Positions 11,503 to 21,941 of a stretch of DNA of 64,000 nucleotides are shown here, in pieces (positions within the stretch are counted from its first letter, which is position 1; every line of letters starts with the position of its first letter). Where the stretch lies: positions 558,001 to 622,000 of the forward strand of contig JAEOAD010000888.1 in assembly GCA_036365145.1 (NCBI GenBank). Direction: 5' to 3'. The position numbers and the translations under genes were made by a program. The notes below the pieces were generated by a model. That model worked only from the letters and a program-made list of their open reading frames with translations. It had not been told where the DNA came from and did no database searches. This stretch comes from Orientallactaga sibirica. Taxonomy: Eukaryota > Chordata > Mammalia > Rodentia > Dipodidae.

Positions 11503-11718
11503 TAGGGCTGGAGATATTGCTCAGTGGTTAGGGCACTTGCCTGCAAAGCTCAACAACCCCGGTTTAATTCCCCAGTACCCATGTAAAGCCAGAGGCACAA
11601 AGTAGCACATGTGTTTGAAGTTCATTTGCAGTGGCTAGAAGCCATGGTGTGCCCCTTATCTCTGTCTCTCTTCTCTCTATCTCTCTCTGCTTGCAAATAA
11701 ATAAAATATTTTTTTAAA
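11503..11718 (+). mobile_element. DIP-like SINE
   Basis: Head GGGCTGGAGATATTGCTCAG, B box GGTTTAATTCCCC, tail AAATAAATAAAATATTTTTT. Confidence 0.9.
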
Positions 11719-11913
11719 AATGCTAAAACTAAAAGGAAAGCATAAACTGGGAAAGATATTTTCAACACATATAATCAGCACACTGTATGCATGTACAATT
11801 AGTATCCTTTCCACATAGAATGGCATATTATTCTATAGTAATATAAATATATATCACCTGTAAATATTCCATATAAATCTTTCAAAAGAGAAGAGTATCC
11901 AAGAAAACAAGAA
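11719..11913. other. Intron 6 spacer
   Basis: AT-rich spacer between two SINEs; nothing recognised. Confidence 0.5.
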
Positions 11914-12125
11914 AGGGCTGGAGAGATGGCTTGGAGGTTAAGGCACATGCCTGTGAAGTCTAAGGATCCAGGTTCGATTCTCCAGGTCCCACATAAGCCA
12001 GATGGACATGGTGGTGCATGCATCTGGAGTTCATTTGCAGTGGCTAGAGGCCCTGGTGTACCCATTCTCACTCTTTCTCTCTCATTCTCTCTGTCTCAAA
12101 TAAATAAATAAATAAAATAATAAAC
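11914..12125 (+). mobile_element. DIP-like SINE
   Basis: Head GGGCTGGAGAGATGGCTTGG, box B GGTTCGATTCTCC, tail of AAAT units running into further A/T-rich sequence to about 12,160. Confidence 0.92.
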
Positions 12126-12179
12126 AAATAAATAATTAATAATTTTTTTAATTTTAAAAAAGAAGATAAGAAAAACCTT

Positions 12180-12322
12180 TCCTTACCACAGGGTCTCACT
12201 ATGCATCGCAGGCTGACCTGGACCTCACTATGCAGTCTAGGTTGACATCAGACTTGTGATCTTCCTGTCTGCCTTTCCCTCCTGAGTGCTGAGATCACAG
12301 GCCTTCACTCCCCTGCCTGGAC
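12180..12322 (-). mobile_element. Diverged B1-like SINE
   Basis: CAGGGTCTCACTATGCATCG through CTCCTGAGTGCTGAGATCAC; an older copy, with many substitutions. Confidence 0.7.
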
Positions 12323-13117
12323 CTCACGTCTTTTCTTAACCGTGCATGGGGATAACCAGTGTTCTCTGAGCACGGCACACAAGCGTGTGGTACATGCAGC
12401 ACGAGTGTTTCACACACATTACCTCACTGAGCTCGCGTCAGCCATGAAATAGCATTGTTTTTGCATCCCTTAGATAAATCAATTTGTGAAAAGAAGTTGT
12501 GAATGCGCCTTAGGATAAAAATGGAAAGTGGGCTTTGCAAAGTCAATGCTCCATGGCTCAGGCCGCACCACCAGGACTGAACGGTCCACTCTTTTCACTT
12601 CCTCAACTCCCATTCCCATTGAACCCATTGTACTTTGGTTTCTGTGGCGCTCCTTCCCCTGCAAACTTCTCTGACGAAGATCTCCAGCCCTGACCCTTGC
12701 CAAACTCAGAGAATACCTTCTCCTTTTACCTTGCTTCACCAGTCAACTGCACGGGCACTTGGAGCGCCTTCCATGAAGCTCCCTTCTGTGCTTCACCTGA
12801 CACCAGCTCTTTCTGGCTTCTGCTCCTACTTCCCTGCCTCTGTCCCTCCATTTTCCTTCGGTTCAGCCTCTAAACATGCTCATGTTTAGGGTTCTGTTTC
12901 AGGACTTGTGTTTATTTCCAACTCTAGAGTCACCTCCCAGATTTTTTCAGAGCTCCAAGTTCACAGCATCTATCTTTCTATCTATTGGGCATTTTAATTT
13001 CATCTGTTTTTTCCTAAAGGCATTTTCTCTAAGTACACTCTTTCTCTCATAATGCCTTAATTCTGAGTCTAACATAGATCCACTCTACAGTCCAACCAGC
13101 ACCTAAATATGTGTCTA
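12323..13117. other. Intron 6 stretch with faint old repeats
   Basis: Positions 12,395-12,480 faintly resemble a reverse MIR (CACACACATTACCTCACTGA). Positions 12,895-13,010 faintly resemble L2 (AACTCTAGAGTCACCTCCCA). The remainder is not recognised. Confidence 0.35.
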
Positions 13118-13269
13118 GGGCTGGAGAGATGGCTTGGTGGTTAAGGCACTTGCCTGCTGCAAAGCCTAAGGACCCAGGTTCAACTCCCCAGAACCCATGT
13201 AAGTTGGATGCACATGATGGTGCATGCTTCTGGAGTTCATTTGCAGTGGCTGGAGGCCCTGGCATGCTC

Positions 13270-13322
<53 letters not shown>

Positions 13323-13355
13323 ATCAAATAATACATATCAAATAAATAAAATATG
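13118..13355 (+). mobile_element. DIP-like SINE with (TCTA)n expansion
   Basis: The head is GGGCTGGAGAGATGGCTTGG. The usual pyrimidine tract has become a pure (TCTA)n microsatellite at 13,270-13,322 (about 13 units), followed by the A/T tail. Confidence 0.92.
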
Positions 13356-13543
13356 CATCTAACTTCCCTGCTCTTCTTGCTAACATCATCTGTGAAGCTC
13401 CCTCACTTCCACACAAATATTTGAAAACCCACTTCTTTCTATCCATCCCCACAGACACTGTCCCGGGAAGGACTTCATCACTCCTCTCTGGAAATACTGT
13501 AAACGTGCTGCCTACACTACACTGATTGCACTTCAAGCAAAAT

Positions 13544-13655
13544 GATTTGTTTTGAGACAGAGTCTCATTATGTACCTGGGGCTGGCCTTAAACTCCTGAT
13601 CCTCCTGTCTCAGCCTCCTTGGTGCTGAGGTTAAGGGCACGTGATGCTCAGCTTC
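13544..13655 (-). mobile_element. Old B1-like SINE
   Basis: TTTTGAGACAGAGTCTCATT to GGTGCTGAGGTTAAGGGCAC; more like generic rodent B1 than the younger local subfamily. Confidence 0.75.
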
Positions 13656-13794
13656 CAGAGTGATTTTTAAAAGCTTCCCTACGTGGTTTATCACTCCTTA
13701 TGGGACACTTTTGTAATCACTCTACTCTTTTTCTGATTAGCCCTTCCTGGTGCCATTTGTCTGACTTTTGTTCTTTAAGAATTTGTCATTAGGC

Positions 13795-13895
13795 ACAGGC
13801 AGGAGAGAACGCTGCAAGTTAAAAGCCAACCTGGGCTATACTGTGAATTCCAGGTCAGCCAGGGTTTCTACATAATAAGACCCTTTCTCCGCTAG
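13795..13895 (+). mobile_element. B1-like 3' fragment
   Basis: CCTGGGCTATACTGTGAATT CCAGGTCAGCCAGGGTTTC is the right half of a B1-like unit without its head. Confidence 0.6.
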
Positions 13896-14067
13896 CTTTC
13901 ATCTGGATTTTTATTTGTCCATCCATCCATCAATCTATGCAATATTCACTAAGGATATTCTACAGTCTAAGAACTAAGTCAATAAATGACAGGGTTCTTT
14001 TTTTATGTGGACATAGCCACTGTCTTACAAAGATATGTTGAGTTTTATCTTTGTGTGTGCCTCACAC

Positions 14068-14072
14068 ACAAA

Positions 14073-14106
<34 letters not shown>

Positions 14107-14185
14107 ATGTGTAGCTGGGGTGGAACCCAGGACCCCATGATGCTAGGCATGCCGAACCACTGAGCTGCATCCCAGCCCAGGTGTG
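14068..14185 (-). mobile_element. (TG)n plus ID-like fragment
   Basis: A (TG)n run at 14,073-14,105 is followed by GGTGGAACCCAGGACCCCAT and GAACCACTGAGCTGCATCCC, the reverse-strand tRNA-like part of an ID-type SINE. Confidence 0.65.
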
Positions 14186-14362
14186 CTGACTTTCATCTTC
14201 CCCCTCTGGAAGGCAGCATCTCCACTGGGTTCATCTTCGAACATTCAGTGCTTTGCCCATGTTAAGTCATGTAGTCCCTCAGTGAAACAAAATGTGGTTA
14301 ACCAATTGCCCAACTAACTAAGCCTATAAGCTTAACACACCTATCAAAAATAATAAACAGCA

Positions 14363-14535
14363 GCCAGGCGTGTTGGCGCACGCCTTTAATCCCAGTACTC
14401 AGAAGGCAGAGTAGGAGGATCACCAAGAGTTCGAGGCCAGCCTGAGACTACATAGTGAATTCCAGGTCAGCCTGAGCTAGAATAAGACCCTACCTTGAAA
14501 AACCAAACATAATAATAATACTAATAATAAACAGC
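14363..14535 (+). mobile_element. B1-like SINE (first of three in a row)
   Basis: GCCAGGCGTGTTGGCGCACG through CCTTGAAAAACCAAAC, followed by (AAT)n. Confidence 0.92.
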
Positions 14536-14687
14536 CTGGTGTGGTGACGCACACCTTTAATCCCAGCACTAGGGAGGCAGAGGTAGGAGGAATGCTATGA
14601 GTCCTAGGCCAGCCTGAGAGTACAGAGTGAATTCCAAGTCAGCTTGGACTAGAGAGAGACCCTACCTCAAAAAACAAAATAATAATA
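14536..14687 (+). mobile_element. B1-like SINE (second of three)
   Basis: GCCTGGTGTGGTGACGCACA through CTACCTCAAAAAACAAAATA. Spaced directly after the previous copy in its AAT-rich tail. Confidence 0.9.
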
Positions 14688-14870
14688 GCCGGGCATGGTG
14701 GCGCACACCTTTAATCCCAGCACTTGGGAGGCAGAGGTAGGAGGATCACTGTGAGTTCTAGGCCACCCTGAGACTACATAGTGAATTCCAGGTCAGCCTG
14801 GACTAGAGTGAGACCCTACCTCAGAAAATCAAAATATAATCATCATCATCATCATAATAATAAGCTATCA
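14688..14870 (+). mobile_element. B1-like SINE (third of three)
   Basis: GCCGGGCATGGTGGCGCACA through CTCAGAAAATCAAAATATAA with a (CAT)n then (AAT)n tail. The three same-sense copies point to repeated insertion into A-rich tails. Confidence 0.92.
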
Positions 14871-15341
14871 GGTAAACAAACAATGTGGAAAATGAACAAG
14901 AAGGAAGTCTAGTTTGTTTGAATTTATTCTTCGTGACCTCAAGCTGGCCTCTTAGTAATCCCTGGATGTTGTTGTTGTTCTAGATACTCATACATTAGAC
15001 CTTGAGCTCACTGGCCTTGCTCTGTGGTTTTGATTCTCTAATCTCAAATGTGGTGTAGCAGAAATTTCACCCATGCATTTGTTTACCCACCACTGGTACA
15101 GAAAGCATTTGCCCAACAACGTAGTGGGTGTTTCCAACGTCTGAACAGAGAATAAGGGCAGAATCAATTGTTCTTGAATGTCTGCAAGCCCTATTAACAC
15201 TAATCCATTTGGAGACAATATGAGATAGAGGCAGAAGGAGAGAAAGGGAGAGAGAATAAGGGAAAGACGTACTGCAAAATCTACATCCTTCAGAGTGCCA
15301 AGAAACCATATGGGAAATGTTGGATCAAAATGTTCACTAAG

Positions 15342-15500
15342 GCTGGGCGTGGTGGCACGCGCCTTTAATCCCAGCACTTGGGAGGCTGAGGCTGGAGGAT
15401 CGCCATGAGTACAAGACCAGCCTGAGACTACATAGTGAATTCCAGTTCAGCCTGGGTTAGAGCAAGACCCTACTTTGAAAAACAAACAAAAAAATGTTTG
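15342..15500 (+). mobile_element. B1-like SINE
   Basis: GGCTGGGCGTGGTGGCACGC through CTACTTTGAAAAACAAACAA. Confidence 0.92.
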
Positions 15501-15506
15501 CTATTA

Positions 15507-15690
15507 GCCTGGAGAGAAGGCAGAGCAGCTAAAGGTGCTTTCTTTCAAAGCCTAACGACCCTGGTTTGACTCCCCAGTTCCCATGTCCATGATGCATACG
15601 GCTGGAGTTCAACTGTAGAGGCAGGAGGCCCTGGCACATCCATAGTCTCTCTCTCTCTCTAAGCCTCTCTCCCTCTCAAATAAGTAAAGC
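15507..15690 (+). mobile_element. Diverged DIP-like SINE
   Basis: GCCTGGAGAGAAGGCAGAGC, box-B-like GGTTTGACTCCCC, then CTCTCTCCCTCTCAAATAAG. The A box is damaged. Confidence 0.8.
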
Positions 15691-15895
15691 CTTAGGCATT
15701 GCCTAGCCCCAAAGACTGACTGCGGCATTCATACCCCCATGGTGAATGCCAGTTACCCCACTGAGGTGAGCCCTCAGTGGAATGGGGGTGATGAAGAGGA
15801 GATGTGAGGATAACATGAGGGTAATGGGACCAACACATGATTTGTCCATACAGTAAAGTTCATAATTAATAAAATATAAATAAATTAAAATTTTA
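15691..15895 (+). mobile_element. L1 3'-UTR end, second subfamily
   Basis: AATGGGGGTGATGAAGAGGA, then AGGGTAATGGGACCAACACA and the terminal AATTAATAAAATATAAATAA have the look of an L1 3' end. It differs from the subfamily at 7.4 kb. Confidence 0.5.
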
Positions 15896-16088
15896 AATTT
15901 TTATTTATTTATGAGAGAGGGAGGTAAAAAGAATGAGCACACCAGGGCCTCTAGCCACTACAAACACACACCAGATACATGTGCCACTTTGTGCTTCTGA
16001 TCTTACATGGGTACTGGGGAATTAAATCTGGGTCCTTAGGCTTTGCAGGCAAGTGCCTTAACCACTGGGAAATCTCTCCAGCCCCCCA
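15896..16088 (-). mobile_element. DIP-like SINE
   Basis: Tail TTTTTATTTATTTATGAGAG at left, head GGAAATCTCTCCAGCCCC at right. Confidence 0.9.
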
Positions 16089-16404
16089 CAAATATATTTT
16101 AAGAATGTTCATTATTATCTTCTGGGAGTTTTCTAACTTCCCAGTGACAGAGGTATCAGTGGAGCAGCTCCTAAGTAGTATCCCATCCATGGAACAAAGG
16201 CCACAAATGACAAGCCTCCAAGAGCATCTGCATTTCCCATGTCCAGACTGTCATGATGGCTTCCTCGTCCAGGCATTAAAGCCACAGATATCACCTGTAC
16301 CACCACTGTACTACTTCATCATCTCCACTACCCAGGCTTAACATTCCCAGCATACTTTGCACTTCACCTTTCAACATTAAATAAGAACATTCTAGATCAG
16401 CATC

Positions 16405-16960
16405 CATTGTCATGGTCAAAAGTCATGTGTTGGATACATAATCCCCAAAGTCATATATTTGGATGTAGGGTCTTTGGGGGATAATTAAGATTAGGTGAGA
16501 TGAAGACAGGGCCCCCAGAGTGACATTAATGGCTTTATAAGAAGAAAAAGAGAGGACCGGAGAGACGGCTTGGCAGTTAAAGTGCTTGCCTGTGAAGCCT
16601 AAGGATCCAAGTTCAATTCCCCAGGGCCCATGTAAGCCAGATGCACAAAGTGGTGCATGTGTCTGGAGTTTGTTTGCAGTGGCTCAAGGCCCTGGCATGC
16701 CCATTTTCTCTCTCTCTGTCTCTCTCTCTTTCTCCAATAAATAAAATATTTAAAAAGAAGAAAAAGAGAGATCCGAGCTAGCTTGCTCACTTGATGTAAC
16801 AGCCTCTACATGTCACAAAAGCACCAAGAAGACCTTTACCAGTGCTAGCACTGTGATCTTGGACTTTCCTGCCTCCAGAACTGTGAGCAAAAGTTTGTTC
16901 TTTATAAATTATCCAGGTTTAGGCATTTACACAGAAAATAAACTAAGACCCATGATATGA
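16405..16960 (+). mobile_element. MaLR-type LTR split by a SINE
   Basis: The left part (TGTTGGATACATAATCCCCA, GATGTAGGGTCTTTGGGGGA, TGGCTTTATAAGAAG) and right part (CTGCCTCCAGAACTGTGAGC, TTATAAATTATCCAGG) are in MaLR LTR order. They are separated by the DIP-like SINE at 16,555-16,754. Confidence 0.75.
16555..16754 (+). mobile_element. DIP-like SINE with 16-bp target duplication
   Basis: Flanked by perfect copies of AAGAAGAAAAAGAGAG at 16,539-16,554 and 16,755-16,770. This fixes both ends of the element and shows that the head is GACCGGAGAGACGGCTTGG here. Confidence 0.95.
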
Positions 16961-16980
16961 TCTCATGAAGCCTGCATATC

Positions 16981-16984
<4 letters not shown>

Positions 16985-17014
<30 letters not shown>
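16985..17014 (+). repeat. (CA)n microsatellite
   Basis: About 15 CA units, next to an old reverse-strand B1-like copy at 17,020-17,142 (TTCTGGGATTACAGGTGTGC). Confidence 0.9.
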
Positions 17015-17016
<2 letters not shown>

Positions 17017-17019
17017 TTT

Positions 17020-17145
17020 GTTTTTGTTTTCTTCTTACATAGAGTCTTATGTGTAGCCCCTGGAGGCCTGGAACTCCCCATTCTCCAACTTCAGCCTCCT
17101 AAATTCTGGGATTACAGGTGTGCACCACCATACCCAGGTGCATTT
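17020..17145 (-). mobile_element. Old B1-like SINE
   Basis: AGAGTCTTATGTGTAGCCCC to ACCACCATACCCAGG, degenerate. Confidence 0.7.
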
Positions 17146-17498
17146 CTCTTCCATAGCATTTAAGATAATAATTAATTGTCTACTTTCTAATTATTGGTTT
17201 CTTATGGACCCCCAACTTCGATGCCCACCACATCACTTCCTAGCCTCTATATCAGAATTAATCAAGTTTTAAGCCGAAACTCCTGAGTGTGGTAGCTTTT
17301 GCAATAGTCACTAGAATTTGGTTAAAATAAAAATATATCTAGATTTTTGTGCTCATCCACCAGAGATTTTGATGTGGTACATCTGAGCCTGGAGATCAAC
17401 CAGGTGTGGAAACCACCACCCTAGAGGAGAAGTTTGTAAGGCTGAGGCCCAGGAAGCTCAGTGTGAGACCATAAGCACAAACACAAATAAAGACCTTG
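17146..17498. other. Intron 6, no recognised feature
   Basis: No clear repeat. A segment near 17,380-17,460 (ACATCTGAGCCTGGAGATCA) is probably ancient repeat debris. Confidence 0.4.
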
Positions 17499-17698
17499 TG
17501 GGCTGGAGAGATGGCTTAGTGGTTAAGGTGCATGTCTGTGAAGCCTAAGGACCTAGGTTCGATTCTCCAGGTCCCATGTAAGCCAGATGCACATGGTGGG
17601 CTAAAGGCCCTGCCATGCCCATTCTCACTCACTCTCTCTCTCTCTCTCCCCTCTCTGTGTTTCAAATAAATAAATAAAAATAAAATATTTAATTTAAA
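17499..17698 (+). mobile_element. DIP-like SINE, body shortened
   Basis: GGGCTGGAGAGATGGCTTAG with box B GGTTCGATTCTCC. The CATCTGGAGTTC segment is deleted: CACATGGTGG joins directly to GCTAAAGGCC. Confidence 0.92.
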
Positions 17699-17758
17699 AA
17701 AATTGTCTCCTTGTTTTCCCCACAAACAGGTAGAAAGTGCCACTAAAAATGAATATAA

Positions 17759-17921
17759 GCCAGGTGTGGTGGTGCACGCCTTTAATCCCAGCAATTGGGA
17801 GGCAGAGGTAGGAGGATCATCATGAGTTCAAGGCCACCCGGAGAATACAGAGTGAATTCCAGGTCAGCCTGAGCTAGAGTGAGACTCTACCTTGAGAAAC
17901 CAAAAAAAAAAAAAAAAAGAA
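17759..17921 (+). mobile_element. B1-like SINE
   Basis: GCCAGGTGTGGTGGTGCACG through TACCTTGAGAAACC plus A tail. Confidence 0.92.
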
Positions 17922-18307
17922 TACAAGTTAAATTATAATGGATGCAGTTTTTCTCCTGATAAATTTTAAAAAAATTAAAATTTGAATAATAAGTTCTGTT
18001 GGTTGGTGCCTGCAGCCCACATATGCTTCTATTAATGAGTTTGAGGGCTCCTAGCACCCATTTAAGTCAGAGAAGTTTAAAGACATGAGAGGAGAAAAGG
18101 GCTCTAGGTAAATGAGGTAAAACTGATAGAAATGTGATGGGCTAAACAGACCTTTGAAACCCAATGACTTTCCATTTGCCTGTAAGCAGTTTGACATGAC
18201 CCCATATGCTGTGGGTATCCTAGAAAGACAGAACTCATCTTGCATTATCATGGACTTATAGTCAGTGTCTGATGCTTTGCTTCCTTCAGGTCCCATAAAT
18301 TCTGGAG

Positions 18308-18475
18308 CTTTTTTTTTTGGGGGGGGTTGGTTTTTCAAGGTAGGGTCTCACTCTAGTCCAGGCCGACCTGGAATTCACTATGTAGTCTCAGGGTGGCCTT
18401 GAACTCAGGGTGATCCTCCTACCTCTGCCTCCCAAGTGCTGGGATTAAAGGTGTGTGCTACCACACCCAGCTTTG
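18308..18475 (-). mobile_element. B1-like SINE (first of a tandem pair)
   Basis: T and G tracts at left, CAAGGTAGGGTCTCACTCTA to CCACACCCAGC. Confidence 0.93.
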
Positions 18476-18477
18476 GA

Positions 18478-18638
18478 ACTTTTTTTTTTTTTGGTTTTTC
18501 GAGGTAGGGTCTTACTCTAGCTCAGGCTGACCTGGAATTCACTATGTAGTCTCAGGCTGGCCTCGAACTCATGGTGATCCTCCTACCTCTGCTTCCTGAG
18601 TGCTGGGATTAAAGGCATGCACCACCACACCCGGCTTG
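18478..18638 (-). mobile_element. B1-like SINE (second of the pair)
   Basis: CGAGGTAGGGTCTTACTCTA to CCACACCCGGC. GGAGC(A)T/GGAAC(T)TT motifs lie at the left, middle and right junctions (18,302, 18,474, 18,637) and may be a shared target site. Confidence 0.93.
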
Positions 18639-18880
18639 GAGCATGTTTTTAAACAAGTGTTTTCCTCAAAAGATATCCTGTGCTCGCTTATCCATGCAGA
18701 AAATGAGACATTAAACTGTAATGTAACTCTTGGGATGACGACTGGGGTTGTCATGAGAAAACACAGAACCACGCTCCCTTGACAAGCACCCTTTTCCACA
18801 CGTGCCACCCCCTCAGTCATCACTCAAAATGCCAATTTGTTGCCATCTCTGAACATAAGCCAATCAGAATAGTCTCTTAC

Positions 18881-19044
18881 CAGATGCATTCCTATGGAGG
18901 TGGACATGGCTGTCTCAATCTCTGTCCCCACATCTTCGATGAAGGGGTACTCATCCTGCTGATGGATGAGCACCTTCGCCCCAGTGGAGGACACCAGGAA
19001 GGGGTTGTACTCATTTTCGTTTATGTACAAGATGACTTGCAGCC
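18881..19044 (-). CDS. SCNN1G: SCNN1G exon 6 (residues 308/309-362)
   Basis: A 164-bp exon that completes the Gly308 codon and then gives 54 codons, starting LQVILYINENEYNPFLVSST and ending SIGMHL. This is extracellular palm and beta-ball sequence, conserved throughout mammalian gamma subunits. The acceptor is CTCCCAG and the donor GTAAGAG, phase 2 in, phase 0 out. It includes the HQQDEYPF and EDVGTEIETA segments characteristic of gamma ENaC. The next exon is 17.7 kb away, so this exon's definition depends on a long repeat-laden intron. Confidence 0.97.
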
Positions 19045-19390
19045 CTGGGAGGACAAAGCAGGCGGATGTGGTCAAAGACCAGGAAGACATTCCTAGCCCT
19101 TTGGGAGGCTCCATTCCCAAACCCATGCATTTCCAGCAAGTGAGTGGTAGACAAGCCCTCAACTGGAAGTTGGAGGAGGGATGGTTGGCTACTGACTTGC
19201 TTACTGCAAGTCCAGATTAGGGGTTCAAACACCACTGGCACTGTTCTTGCTAAGCATAAAGGAACTGGCTGAGGCATGCAAATCCACGTGGTTCTTTGAG
19301 ATAAGACGTTGTGTTGAGCATTCAAAGGGACCCGCAGCACCACAGCTGCTTACGGACAGGACTCAGGGAAGAGGCGAACTGTGAGTGGTA
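19045..19390 (-). other. SCNN1G intron 5, exon-proximal part
   Basis: No repeat recognised. The open frames here on both strands simply read through the exon 6 acceptor into intron. Confidence 0.6.
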
Positions 19391-19992
19391 TGTCTGATGA
19401 CTGGCCCAACTTCTCTCCTTGTCCTGCTTGCACTCACTGGCCGTCTGTTCTGCACCTAGCTGCCAGAGGGTCATCAGGTGTGTGTGTGGGGGGGGTCACT
19501 GCCTGGCCTTCAGTGGCATCTCATCTCCATAGCACCAACCTGACTGCCACCACCACTCTCCCTCCTCGGTCAGCTCCAAGCATGCTAGTCTTAGTTCTCA
19601 TTCTAGTGCAGATCAAGTTCCTTTTCCTCTCAGGGGCTTTGTGGTTGCAGATCCTGACCGCTCCCGTGCAAATCTTGGGACACAGATCTTCTCATCTTTA
19701 AATAACTTTCAGTGAGTTCCTTCTGATCTGAGCTCACCTCAAACCCTCATCCTGAGCCCAGGCTGTCTGTCTTTCCCTTTGTTACTTTCTCTTCCTCCTC
19801 TTTCCTCTCATTGGGATTTGTGACTACATCACCGCCGTATAGGTGTTTGCTCATTTCTCTTTAGGCAAAGTTCCCCAAAGCAGAAATGACACCTGTCTCC
19901 TACACCACTGCCTCCCTGGTGCCTAATAACAGCCCAGCACACAGCAGATATTCAATAAATACCTGGTGCATGAATGAATAAATGAATGAGAA
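19391..19992 (+). repeat. L2-like LINE fragment with recognisable 3' end
   Basis: The distal part is clear: CCCAGCACACAGCAGATATT CAATAAATACCTGGTGCATG AATGAATAAATGAATGAG is the classic L2 terminus with its short tandem end. The upstream part (from about 19,391) is only probable. Confidence 0.7.
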
Positions 19993-20345
19993 GAGTCTAT
20001 GTGGAATCAAAGGAAAGAAATTAAGAGCTAGTCTATCTTTTGTTATTTGTAAACAAGAGAACTTAAGCCCAGGGGACAGCTGTGTGCTGGAGATCATATA
20101 GCCCCCATGCAACAGAGTGACAACTCTGCTCCTCTTCTTTCTCAGGTCCCAAATGGCTTTCTTCCACTGAAATATGGACTCTGAGTCACTGCTGCTTCCA
20201 GTCTTGGAAAGGACAAACTGCACAGTGACAAAAGTCAGGATTCCAAAAGTGGGTTTCCCCTCCAACCAAGCCTTGCCTCTCTGGTGAGAGCATATGTACA
20301 TATCCAATCATGTTCAATTTGCATTGGACCTTTCAATAACTCCTT

Positions 20346-20590
20346 AGGGGATGGAGACATGGCTTAGCAGTTAAGGAGCTTGCCTGCGAAGCCTAAGGAC
20401 CCATGTTTGACTCTCCAGATGCCACGTAAGCCAGATGCACAAGGTGATGCAAACACAAAGTCACACATCTGCACACATCTGGAGTTCGACTGTAGTGGCT
20501 GGAAGCCCTGGTGTGCCAATTCTCCCTCCCTCTCTCTCTCTCTTCTCTCAAAAAAAAACCAAACAAAAAAAAAAAAAAAAAAACATAAAA
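20346..20590 (+). mobile_element. DIP-like SINE
   Basis: Head GGGATGGAGACATGGCTTAG, B box GTTTGACTCTCC, pyrimidine tract, long A tail with CAAAC interruptions. Confidence 0.88.
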
Positions 20591-20602
20591 AAGAACTCTT
20601 CC

Positions 20603-20717
20603 TGGCTGGGTGTGGTGGTGTCTGCCTACAATCTCAGTACTTGGGAAACTGAGACAGGAGGGTCACTAGTTTAAGGGCAGCTTGGGCCCCATAGTGAGAC
20701 CCTATCTCTCAAAACCA
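20603..20717 (+). mobile_element. B1-like SINE, short
   Basis: GGCTGGGTGTGGTGGTGTCT through CATAGTGAGACCCTATCTCT. Confidence 0.8.
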
Positions 20718-20840
20718 AGGGTTAAGGATGTAGCTTAGTTGCAGAGTGCTTGCCTAGCATGTTGAATCCTTAGCAACACACGAGCGCACACGCACGCGCA
20801 CACGCACGCGCACACGCACCACACACGCACACACACAACT
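20718..20840 (+). mobile_element. ID-like element with CACG/CA repeat tail
   Basis: GGGTTAAGGATGTAGCTTAG...TTGCCTAGCATG, followed by an alternating purine-pyrimidine run (CACGCACGCGCACACG type) at 20,777-20,838. That run could adopt Z-DNA. Confidence 0.7.
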
Positions 20841-20999
20841 TCGTGTGGGTATTCCTTTGTGAGTAAGCCAAGGCAGTCTGCAGAGTCCCCACCTTCCCTA
20901 TTACAGTAGGATCGCAATAATGTGAAGGTAGCATTGGAAGTAGTGATCACATCACAGGTGACAGAACAAGCAACAGTGACAAAGAGCATGTCCTATATG

Positions 21000-21345
21000 C
21001 AGAGTGTGTGTGTTGTTCTGTCCCGCCCCCCACCAGATCCACATGTTGAAGTGCGAACCTCCAGGGCGATGGCATCTGGAGATAGGGCCTTGATTAAGGT
21101 TAAATGAGGTCTTACAGGTGTGGCTCTAATTTGATAGGATTGATGCTCTTATAAGAAGATGGAGAGACATCACAGCGCCCTCTTGAGGCAGAGGAGAGGC
21201 CAGGTGAAGAGAAGAGCCAAGGAGAGAAGACTAGTAGCCAACAAAAAATTGATCTTGGACTTCCAGCCTCCAGTATTGTGAGAAATTAATGGTTGGTGTT
21301 GAAGCCACCCAGACTCTGATATTTTGTTGCGGTGGCCTGAATGTG
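21000..21345 (+). mobile_element. MaLR-type LTR
   Basis: ATCCACATGTTGAAGTGCGA, then GCCTTGATTAAGGTTAAATG, CTCTTATAAGAAGATGGAGA, and TCCAGCCTCCAGTATTGTGA are in MLT1-like order. Confidence 0.75.
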
Positions 21346-21478
21346 TACCAGGGCTTATAGTAGCATTCTGCATAACATTTATGGGGGAGACTGCTATTGT
21401 TCTCACTGTATAAATGAAGGGCAGTAACCTGCCCAAGCTCACACAGCTGGGTTTTGGATCTGGAATTTGTCATCTCAA
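21346..21478 (-). repeat. MIR
   Basis: GTAACCTGCCCAAGCTCACACAGCTGGGTTTTGGATCTGG (two phrases read together) is the reverse MIR core; the left end joins the MaLR LTR. Confidence 0.75.
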
Positions 21479-21837
21479 CTAAGCTAAAGGTGTGTCCACC
21501 TGCTTAATCTTCTATTCAGCCCATTTGGGTTTAACTCTGTTTAGAAGCTGCCTGCCCAGCATTAGTCATCCTAGCTACAAGCTAAACCAGCACAGTTTCT
21601 CAGTAGAAGGAAGCCCAGCAGTGGCCCTGTCAAAGGTAAAGAAGTCAAAGAAGAAACAGACACCCATGCTGATAACAGGAACCAGCATACGTGCTTATAG
21701 AATGCCCAGAAAAGAGAAAGTGTGCCTCGAGTTTGGGGCCAGGCAGAAAGAAGAGAAGCCCAAGTGCCTGATTGTCATGCTGCCACCATGGGCACCATTG
21801 GAGTGTCTCAGCCTCTTCTCCATGCAGGGTTCCTTAC

Positions 21838-21941
21838 CATACTCACTGCCCCCCATGGAGGTGCTGAGAGTGGTCGCATTCTCTTGGTTGTTGAATGTAT
21901 AGCAATTCCCATACATTGGGTGGTGGAAAAGTGTGAAGTTC
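21838..21941 (-). CDS. SCNN1G: SCNN1G exon 5 (residues 273/274-307/308)
   Basis: A 104-bp exon: one base completing Arg273, 34 codons beginning NFTLFHHPMYGNCYTFNNQE and ending STSMGGSEY, then the first base of Gly308. The acceptor is TCCATAG and the donor GTAAGG. It is extracellular (finger/knuckle region) with a potential N-glycosylation site NFT at its start and another NAT (294-296). CYTFN is conserved in all ENaC subunits. There is no frame damage. Both neighbours join in phase. Confidence 0.97.
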
